Notes under the pieces: model-generated
What the model was told of the DNA's origin: nothing
What the model saw: only the letters and a program-made list of their open reading frames with translations
Databases searched by the model: none
Part shown: positions 54,600 to 64,000 of the stretch, piece after piece
Numbering within the stretch: position 1 is the stretch's first letter
Layout of the letters: every line of letters begins with the position of its first letter
Origin: Trichinella spiralis
Lineage: Eukaryota > Nematoda > Enoplea > Trichinellida > Trichinellidae
Assembly (NCBI GenBank): GCA_000181795.3
Contig: CM012955.1
Location: forward strand, 9,872,105-9,936,104
Direction: 5' to 3'
DNA: 64,000 nt
Translations under genes and position numbers: made by a program

Positions 54600-55080
54600 G
54601 AAAACAACAAATGACGATTGAAGAAAGAGAAAAGTGACCCTCTGAAGTCGGATGAGACAGAACTCAGAGACGCTGCCTCTGTAGCTGATCAACGCAAATT
54701 AGACCCCTGCGCAGGACCAGCAGCATTGCTGTATGCAGGCAGAGAAATAGCGCCATCAGCAATAAAAATTGTCGCTCGAATGGGTTTCTGCGGAGCCATA
54801 AAGAAGGTCATAAACAAAAGCGGACGACCAGTTGAAAAAAGAAGCGGCGCAACGGGCGCCGCGTAGCTGCACTCTGATTGGCCACTGACGCAGGGCAGGG
54901 GCAGTTAACGTTGACCGAAGCGCGCGGCTTGGTTGACCAGTTAGCGGCCAATTTTTATGTCTTCTTCGGGAAGCCGATAAATTTTTATCTTCCACATAAA
55001 TCAGCCAAAAAGCGAACAACGACCGGACGCATTTCTTGGCTGCAATAAGTACAGAGGACGGCACCGCTCTTAGCCGGCAG
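54600..55080 (-). promoter_or_regulatory. probable promoter region of the p75-like gene
   Basis: A GC-richer, CpG-containing island just upstream of the signal-peptide exon (ATG at 54491). On the minus strand a CCAATC box lies at 54876-54881 (GATTGG on +). GC-rich stretches surround 54841-54930. No clear TATA box. The + strand frame at 54618-54866 in it is most likely by chance. Confidence 0.4.
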
Positions 55081-57268
55081 CTTTTGATCATGCTGAAGCA
55101 AAAATTATTGTTATTATTCTCTTTTCCAATGCGCACATTCCATCATCATCATCAACAACACCATAATGCTAATCAACGGCTAACTCATCTTCTTTCTATC
55201 TCTGTATACTATCCTCCCATATTCCTTTCGTTATATGATGTTTTTGAAAATGTTTTACTTATGAAATAACCTTCATTTCAACATAAATATACTTTGGAAA
55301 AATAATTCTTCAATAATGAAATTTACATTTTAATAAGTGCAAAAAATTGTTGTTTTATGTAATATTTATAAACAATATCGTCATTTAATTAATTTTTTGA
55401 ATTGCGGTAAATTTCCAATTGAAAAGATTGATTTTCATCAAAATGCATCCCTGTACAGTATGTATATGAATGATGCACGTTAGTAAATTGAACAGTTTTT
55501 GGAAATTGTTTCAAATTCAAATCACTTATAATATTTTACGTAGAACAAATGATAAATAAAGTTAGACCTTAAAAATTGCAGATGTGTTTAACATTTTCAA
55601 ATGAATATTCCCATTTTTTTGAACAACAAATATGAATTATAATTGAATTTTTTTTCTTTGTGCAATTTTGCTTTTCAATTGCTGACGATGTTTATTATTT
55701 CGAGCAGAGATTTCTAACATTTTCAAATTCAATTCTGCATTTTATCTGCTGGAAAAATACATCAAAAGATGCCGCTTGTTTGCAAGAAGCAGCAAATGGT
55801 GCTGAAATTACACTAATAAAATAAAAACAAAGCGTTTAAAATTTGAAATACTTTCACTGGCCAACATTTTTATCACTGTCCATCTGCGAAGCGTATGCCT
55901 TGGAATGTTCACGCGATGGGTCATTAAAATATATATATATTTATTTATATTTATATATCCGACGGATTAAACATCTTTCTTCTTTTTATTATTACTCTCC
56001 AATGTGGCAATCAAAGCGTACATTAAGCAGCAATAAAAACAACAAGCAGAAATGTTCAAACTTTGCCGACTCATTAAATCACCAGAAAATGGGTCGAAAT
56101 TATTGATTCAAAATTTTCATTTTGTTCAAAACAATATTCTAATTTCTTTCCTGTTTTCTTTTAAAACAAAACTCATATATATATATATATATATTCCAAT
56201 GCAAAATATTCATTTTACGATAAAAATTTAATGAGTTAAAATTCAAAATGCAATAATTGTTCTGTGTTAAACTGTACGAGTAAATTCATCTGCTCGACAG
56301 TAAATAATCATACATTACAAGTATTGTCTGTTATATGGAAATATAAAAAATAATCGAAAAAAATATTAATTTCAATTTCTGTGCAATTGCTATACACTTT
56401 GAGCATATAGCTTTTGCCTTCTTGTCTTGCCATTTGCCTTCTTACTTTAAAATTATTTTTTTAATTGCCAACAATTAAACATTTTTATCCCTTTTGTTGT
56501 TTGTATTTGTAGCTTAAACAGAGATAAAGGATGATAAAATAGATAAATACAGCTAGTAAATGATCATTAGTGATCAGCACAGTCTTGTTCTAAATTTAAA
56601 TATCAATTCCGTGAAATGCCTATTACTGAACTGGATTGTTTGATTTGTTTAACCTAGGATTAGCTCTCTTGCACAGACGTGAGCAATAGAGAACACTGTT
56701 GTTTTATTGGTTTTGTTCGTAATGGCTCGTCATAATTAACCTCCAGAAATACATTCATTCCTCCGCTAAAGCATGTAGCGCAACCGTTATGATTGCAGTT
56801 CAGTCGTACTATTATAATTTTTTCTATGAAATAAACATCTTCCCATATTTGTACGTATAAAATGCATTTGATATTAGCTTATTGAACTATTCTTTTATAT
56901 GATCATTTAACTTTTACATTTTCATTAAAATGCGCGCTTATTTGTGATGTATTTTTAACAAAACTGTAGGAAAAAGCAAACTATCGATGAAATAATTTAA
57001 AGATCTTTGCAAATGAAGCCCTATCTAGTGCATGTTTTGCATTCTTTTGGAAGTGATAAAATAGCATTGTTTAAAAGGGTGATTTAAAATGTTATTTTTA
57101 ATTAAAAGCGTTCACGTGTCAAAGTATTAGAATCATATTTCATTTAGAATACATTTTATATGCTTATTTCAAAAATATAAACCTGCCTATTACTTACTGT
57201 ATCAGAGTAACTATCTATCTCAACGGGAATAATTTTGTTCCATAAAAATTGTGAAATATTTCCAAAGC
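55081..57268. other. intergenic DNA between divergent p75-like and ILVBL genes
   Basis: AT-rich sequence with (TA)n runs near 55930 and 56175-56196. No exon or RNA gene could be supported. The right end must hold the ILVBL promoter. Confidence 0.5.
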
Positions 57269-60200
57269 ATGGACAACACTTTCAAATTAGACTGGACCTC
57301 TGTATCAGTTGCACTGCTTGTTTGTCTAGCAATTATTGTTGTTCAATGCACTTGGATGACAGTTTGCAGACGTTTTAAGGTTTTGCAAAAGTATCAGGTA
57401 TATTAGAATTTTAATTTATTCATGGCCGCATATTTTAGGCATGTCATGATTTCATTTTTAATTCCACTAATTGAATCTGTAATTTTAAAAGTCGTTTAAA
57501 GTATGTATATGTCAGAGTGTAAAATAAACTTTGCCTTTTTATTTATTATTGCTGATTTTTACGCAGTTGATCTTGCACAATTTTTTCAGACCGAATTAAC
57601 AAAGCATGGCGGTGAAATAGTAGCGCGGGTGCTTTCAGTGAGGTTTTCTTCTTTTCGTTGTCTTCATCTCGTTTAGTGATTTTTGACTTTGCAGGAACAC
57701 AATGTAAACTTTGTATTTACATTATGTGGTGGTCATATTTCGCCAATTTTGGCCGCATGTGAGAATTTGAACATTCGAATAATCGACACACGTCATGAAG
57801 TAAGTATATTGAAAATGTTATGAATGTGTTTTTGATTTTTTGAAGCATCTGCATGATCAAACTTAATTTATTTGTATCATTAAAATTTTGTATGTTTGGA
57901 TTGTTGCTTCTTTCTCTTCGATGTGTAATAAAATACAAGTACAGCAACATTTATTTATCATGATTTTAACATTGAAAGTTTTACATTTGAATATTTCATC
58001 CAACATGACTGAGTACGTTTTTACTTTGAGCAGTTCTGCGTAATTGTAAACTAATTTTATACCATTCATATTTTTCAGTGCTTTTGATTAAGCAATTTTA
58101 AAATATGTTTGATGAAATGTGAATTTTTCAAATTTTAACTCTTACAATAAGAAACATGATGTAAAAGCTGTAAATGGTGTGCTGTTTATTTGTTGCATTG
58201 TTGCAATTTGTTTCGCAGTTTCTCTGCTTTAGGCTACTGCAGTATTTGCAGCTGACGCGATGTCACGATTAAGCGGCAAGATAGGCGTTGCTTGTGTAAC
58301 TGCGGGACCTGGTACTTGAATTGAAACACCGTATTATATGCGGTGATTTTGCAGAATGAAAACGGAACATCATTTGTTGTATTTTTTTTTTTTCATTAGG
58401 TGTGGCAAATACAATTGTAGCATTGAAAAATGCGCAAATGGCGGAATCATCAGTGCTGCTTCTTGCTGGTGCATCTCCTACTCTTTTAAAAGTATTTCAA
58501 TTTAGTAGTCTGTTGTTTATTTCTGATATTGTTGATTGTATATTTTTCAGGGTCGTGGTCCACTGCAAGATATGGATCAGATTGCTTTGGTGAAGAGCAT
58601 TTGTAAGTGTGCAGTTACTGTGAAAAGAGTTAAAGATATATCAAAGAAGCTTCGTCTTGCGATACAGCTAGCACGCAGCGATGTTCCAGGCATGTATACT
58701 ATTTTTGACTGAAATATTTATATTTGAAAGATTAATATGATTTTATATGTAGGACCCGTGTTTGTTGAACTTCCTGTTGAAGTGTTGTATCCGTTTGATA
58801 TAGTAAAAAAACAAATGGGTATTAAAGAAAATTGTAAAGGATTTTGGGATCGAATAATAAACTTGTAAGAGTTGAGATGAGACTCCATGAATAAGTGTTT
58901 TTATTGTATTTTATTCTGTTCTATTCTATTCACCTAGCTATTTGCGTTGGACTTTGTGTCGATTGTTTCAAGATGCTGAATTAGAATTTGACTGTAGTCC
59001 TTTGATACCGCATTTAACAGAAGCCAAAATTGCAGACGGTAATATTTTTGTTTTTACAATTTATTATTTTTTTGATTTGATATAACTATATATGACTGTG
59101 TATGAATATGAAGAAGAAAAATAGATCCCAGTACAACTATTTTGTATGAGAATCGTTTTTTCAGTATAAGTTAATTTTTAGTTGAGCTTATAAAACAAAT
59201 GCTCACACGCAGCAGTCGTCCGCTAATGCTGTTGGGAAGTCAGCTTATGGCAAACTTTGAAAATATACATCAGTTAAAAGAAGCAATTGAAGTGATATGT
59301 CTTTTTTAAATTATATTAAATTTGAATTGTTGAATGATATAATTTTTGTAGTTAATTGGAATACCTTGCTATTGTGGTGGAATGAGTCGTGGTGTATTGT
59401 CCGACGACAGTGAATTGTTGTTTAGACATAAAAGACGAGAAGCTTTGAAACAAGCTGATTTTATTTTACTTGTTGGTAATGTGTAATGGTTTATTGTTTT
59501 GTACTTTAAGCAAATTATGCTTGAAAATTAATCAGGTGCCGTGTGTGATTTTCGGTTAAATTATGGCAAATCATTGAATCCAATGGCGGACGTTGTCGTT
59601 GTTAACCGCGGAAAAAATCAGATAAACATGAATGCTGGTTGGTTTTGGAAACTCACTCACGGCATTTGTGCAGATCCTAGCGATTTTTTAATCAAACTCT
59701 CTCAGGCAAATGTAAATGACAGTTTGAAAAAATCACGATTTTCTGGTTGGGTGGAAATTTTGCGTGACCAGGAAAATCTTCAAGAACTTGAAATTATGTA
59801 TAAATGAACTGTATTATTTTATAATTATGTACGAAAATATTCTTTTCTTTTGTTTTAAAGAAAATTGACAGAACAAAATAGTATTGATCAAAATTTGCTG
59901 AACAGTATTTTGCTGTTAAAGAAGGTGGACAATGCTGCACCAGATGATGCCGTTTTTGTCTTTGACGGTGGTGATTTTGTCGGTTCTGCTTCATACATTA
60001 TTAGGTATAATATTGTTTTTTTCATTACTATGCAAGACAGTTAATCCAGATGAGGTAGAAAAATTTTTTTTATGAAATTTGAAGATAATGTAATTAATAT
60101 TTGAGACCCAGAGGATGTTTGAAATGGTTAGATCCTGGACCATTTGGAACTTTGGGAGTTGGAGCCGGGTTTGCTATTGCGGCGAAACTGTGCCATCCAA

Positions 60201-60681
60201 ATCTTCCAGTTTGGATTATATACGGCGACGGTGCTGTGGGTTTTTCTCTTTTAGAATTTGATACGTTTACTCGACATCAGGTAATTAAAATATCATGCTT
60301 CAAATGTATGCTTGTGAAAGTTATTATTTATTTTTTTGCAGTTGCCAGTTGTGGCTGTAGTCGGGAACGACGCACGTTGGAGTCAAATACATCGAACACA
60401 GACATCTATATTTGGCACTGCTGTTGGATGTGTTTTGGAAGTTAGTTTTATTTTTTATCAATTGTAGAGTTGTGTTTAATTCAGTATAAATTTAGTATTC
60501 TTCATATGAGAAAGTAGCAGCTGCATTTCACTTTAAAGGTATAAAGATTGATGGTACCAATGAAAAAACTGTTGAAGGCATTTTGAACGAAATTCTACAG
60601 TTGAATGCGCATGGCATTGGAGTATTGCTTAACTGTTACATTTCACCTAGTGGCTTCCGTGATGGAAGTATTTCACTTTGA
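57269..60681 (+). CDS. ILVBL: ILVBL/HACL2-type thiamine-pyrophosphate enzyme (2-hydroxyacyl-CoA lyase 2)
   Basis: ER-anchored ThDP enzyme related to acetolactate synthase; the human protein cleaves 2-hydroxyacyl-CoA in fatty-acid alpha-oxidation (family knowledge). Exons: 57269-57397, 57590-57637, 57695-57799, 58233-58311, 58400-58491, 58551-58689, 58753-58864, 58938-59038, 59182-59291, 59352-59475, 59536-59797, 59861-60004, 60106-60280, 60342-60440, 60496-60681; 634 residues (human 632). An N-terminal membrane helix (about 11-33) precedes TPP_N with CGGHISPI and the cofactor-activating Glu94 in [14 protein letters not shown]. The middle domain contains [10 protein letters not shown] and [16 protein letters not shown] contains [24 protein letters not shown] and the ThDP/Mg motif GDGA (from 522) with GND. 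It ends FRDGSISL. Intron 6 (58690-58752) must use a GC donor (GCATGT). Possible AATAAA at 61442. Confidence 0.96.
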
Positions 60682-63600
60682 TAATGTTTTGACACGATGT
60701 TTTGCATGTTTAAAAAAGAGGGAGTAATATTATGAATTTTAATATGTCACATGAAATATGCTCTTGCTCTTTCTTACTCTACGCGAATTGTTTCACGTAT
60801 TATATGAATTACAGAGGTATACAGGTTATAGAAATTTATTAAATCATACAGAATGTTTTCATGAATACTATAGCATAGTGTTAAATTTGTTTCTCTTTTT
60901 GTACTTTCTTCTACATCCTTCTACAAATGAAAATTATACATAGCGTGCATTTACTATCAATTGATGTACCCTTTTCAATGGCTAATGCTATATCTTCTGT
61001 ACAATATTCTTATAAAGTAAAATAACGTCGAGTTGAGAAACGGCTTTCTGATTGTATGAAAATTGAAGGAAAGCAAGCAACATTTTTAATATAGTTGAAC
61101 TTCCTGTTTGATTTCTGGCAAAGCCTCTAGCGTAATTGTTTCACTCACTCAGCTACATTTTCAATTATTGCAGGCTTTATTTATGTGCGTCCACTGAATA
61201 TTTATGGCGTTTTCATTTGAAATGAGGGCGCCCATCACTGAGACAGATTTGTTTTCTTCTGTTCTTATATTTATGTTAATTGAAAGCAATTTATCCTAAT
61301 TTTTTTCATCCCGCTGTTGTTGTGTAGCTTTGTTTCAATCTAAAGTTTCTATGAAAATGAAGTATTGAAGCTTATGGAGGCTACTATCTTCGTCGTCAGC
61401 GATTTTTCACTGATCTGTGATATATGTTTGTTTATATGTGAAATAAACTTTGCTGTTCATTCAAATTCAAGTGAGATTATTTGTTTTTTACTGTTTTGAG
61501 TTGCATCGTAATTATTGTAAAATTACTGGAGATTATATATCGATTCAAAAGTATAATTTACATTTGAAGTATAACTTATCGAACGAACAAAATTGATGCT
61601 CAGTACTTGATGTAATCTACTGTATACGATAGAATGCTTTAATATTTTGGAGTAGTTGCTTTCTGCATCTGAGCATTTTTCATGTCTCATTTGTTGTTGT
61701 GAATGACATTAATATTCAATTGTGAAATGAAAGATGATTAAATTTCAATCATTACAGTTAGGAAAAATTGTATTTTTATTTTTGGCAGTTGGTTTCTAAG
61801 GCTAGACTGTGACTACAGGTAAAATTAAGTACCAAAATAGCGCTACATAACTTGTAAAGAATACGAGAAAAGTTATCTGCGATAGTATTATGGTTTTAGC
61901 TAAAATTGTGACCGTGGTGCAATAAACAAATAAATATTAATCGATTATTGAAATGATCATTGACCTCTTATGGTCATTGTTGTAGTAAGCGTTCTGCAGT
62001 TTTCTTTGATATGCATGTTTGCGATTATGTAAGTTTGCATTTCAAATATCAAAAGTCGCTTTATTTATTGTGAATAATCTTAACAAATAATTGATAGCAG
62101 AATCATTTTAGATAATGTGGTTCTCTTAATTCCCTTTTTTCACTGAAGCCTATTCTTTGCTTTTACATCATGAATTCTAAAAATATTCTAGCTACATCTT
62201 CCTAATTGTTGAAAGTTTCGAAAGATGTGATGAGATTGTCTGATTTTGTAAATTTCTCAAAGGGGAAGTTAGATTGCTTTTTTATCTTTGTCTTTTGTTT
62301 TCGTTTTTGTATTTTCCAGATGGTTATGGTTCAATTATGAAAATTAGCATTTTTTAAACATTATTTTATCAGTAGCAGAGCACCTGGTAAGTTGAATACC
62401 ACAACTAGCAGTGACGTCAGATAACGTTCTCTCAATGAGCTTCATTTGATATAATTGCAGCTTAACAGTGTACGGCTGCTGAGAGGTTGTGATTACACTG
62501 GAAAATTAGACCAGCATCCGTAAGAAAGATTTGTTTTTTAGAAATTTTATTTTCGTTTCTTGAAAATGATTTATTACTATTTAGTACGACACAAAAACAG
62601 ATGGTCCCCAATGATGCAAAGATGACCATTTTGATAAGTTGCATTTCTCAAAATTTCTTTGCAATTGCTTGGCAACGTAGCTGCAAATAGATGCTAAATT
62701 TGTATTGTACTAGCCCAACTAAATAATGGTGTGTCTATAATCTTCAAAATTTTGTGTCTAAGCTAAATTGAGATTTGCTGAAAATATTTTCTTATAAATA
62801 AATAATCCATTATTATAAAAGTATATTATAAATGCGTGATATCTGTTAGACTTCACTATAGTTCGAGTTAATGCTTATTCGATTATAAATGTTTTATTTC
62901 ACATAATAGGGGTTAGGTTAGGAGTTATTTTCATAAACAAATAATAATTTTGCGTTCAGATTTGACGTTGTTATGCTCGATCGGGCGAAGCTATAAGCGT
63001 TGTTTGTTTAATGTGTACAAATTAAGCTTTTCTGAAAATAGTCTTATATTACTAACTACAGGCCTGTTTTCTAATCTGATATAGATGACCGTATTGTCAA
63101 ATAACGTTCTTGCAAGTGATTATTGAGTTAAGCAACAGATGAGAACCATATTCAATTACTAAAAAATATTCCATTTCTCCATATGTTTTCATTTAAGATA
63201 TGGTTTGCACATTTTCAGAAGTATACGTTTAATTGAAAAGCAGTTATTTACTACATTTTAGAATTCAGTTTTAATTTTGGCATCTAATTTACAACTTTTA
63301 CTTCATGATGAAGTGAACATTTGGTTTAATGTTTAGCATTTTTGTAGATATGAAGAATGACGACAACAAAAAGTGAAGTCACGAAAGAAGTCTAAAGGTT
63401 AGTATAGTTCTCTTTGGGTCATCTTTTTCTAAAATCTAAGATTGTGATACTTTGAAAAGATGAAGTTTTGTTTAGTTAAATTAACTTAATGACTATCTTT
63501 CATGGTTGAGATTTCTATTAATGCAGTGTTTAGGCTTACTGGCACCAAAATTTATGTATGCAATTTTTTTCATGAATCACACTATCTACAGATTTTTATT

Positions 63601-64000
63601 TGCTAATTTCCGTTTGATTTCATCTTTCATCCAAACATTCATACGTTCAGGACTGCATTTTTTAATTATTTTCAATGGAAATTTATTTTTATTAATTTTG
63701 AAAATATTTTCTTCATTCATTTACATTTGATTTCATGTTTTTTTATTTTTATACTTGTTGTAATTTTCATTATTTGCCAAATACTACTTTTCATTCTTCT
63801 TTCTTCATTTATATATTTTGGCATTAATTTAAAAGTAAATGAACTAATGATGCATTGCATATGTACTCTTATACACGTAACATAACTTATTAATATAATA
63901 CATGAAAAAGATATTAATAATGAAATGAATATCACCAACCGGGCAAGATTACTCCAAGTATCATCGCCTGAAATAAATCGTCGAATTTGGAAATATTATT
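60682..64000. other. downstream non-coding DNA
   Basis: About 3.3 kb with the ILVBL 3' region and no exon that I can support. A perfect CRE (TGACGTCA) lies at 62412-62419 in a small GC-richer patch (about 62380-62500) that might mark the promoter of a gene beyond the window. The end is poly-T-rich and featureless. Confidence 0.45.
62412..62419. promoter_or_regulatory. consensus CRE (TGACGTCA)
   Basis: Exact palindromic cAMP-response element bound by CREB/ATF bZIP factors (established motif), followed by AACGTT. No gene is visible next to it, so its role is unknown. Confidence 0.25.

Noticed and set aside
54618-54866. 82-codon + strand frame in a GC-richer block
   Set aside because: No ATG at its start and it lies in the probable promoter of the p75-like gene; GC-rich DNA simply has fewer stops.

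Overview
The window is strongly AT-rich eukaryotic DNA. Its genes are split by mostly short introns (about 50-100 bases) with GT...TTTTCAG-like borders. There are many TAA/TA/TTTT simple runs and no operon-like or prokaryotic organisation. The protein set and intron style suggest an invertebrate, most likely a nematode of an early-branching lineage (Trichinella/Trichuris-like). The nematode call is inference: it rests on splice-site style, on nematode-like wording in the CTDNEP1 protein, and on a p75-type receptor that classic nematode models such as C. elegans are not known to have. All gene models below were built by hand from homology, splice sites and exon phase. Each reads through in frame from ATG to stop.

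Layout, left to right: (1) EDC4, mRNA decapping scaffold, + strand, 16 exons, 1837-5395, followed by an unproven small membrane-protein ORF at 5718-6137. (2) A SUV39H-type histone H3K9 methyltransferase, + strand, 7389-10516. (3) CTDNEP1 (Dullard) phosphatase, - strand, 11198-12599, convergent with SUV39H. (4) A basigin/neuroplastin-type Ig receptor, + strand, 15248-16698. (5) PRPF4B (PRP4 kinase), - strand, 14 exons, 20389-24182. (6) An S9B dipeptidyl peptidase of the DPP4/6/10 family, + strand, about 18 kb (27966-46196), with two different first coding exons and a 13.3 kb first intron. (7) A p75 neurotrophin receptor-like TNFR with death domain, - strand, 48200-54491, with a 4.6 kb first intron. 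(8) ILVBL/HACL2-type thiamine-pyrophosphate enzyme, + strand, 57269-60681. The last 3.3 kb shows no gene.

The genes do not form one pathway. They are a usual mixture of RNA metabolism (EDC4, PRPF4B), chromatin (SUV39H), nuclear-envelope/lipid signalling (CTDNEP1), cell-surface proteins (basigin, DPP, p75) and lipid metabolism (ILVBL). The two cell-surface genes DPP and p75 stand apart by having very long first introns with GC-richer islands, which suggests complex regulation.

Points of most interest: the DPP gene joins a DPP6/DPP10-type cytoplasmic and membrane segment to a complete DPP4-type catalytic triad and offers two alternative cytoplasmic tails; a p75-like receptor in a probable nematode; a SUV39H enzyme with AT-hooks where a chromodomain would be expected; two required GC-AG introns; and a perfect 36-bp palindrome in the p75 first intron. 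No virus-like element, transposon, CRISPR array, rRNA or convincing tRNA was seen.
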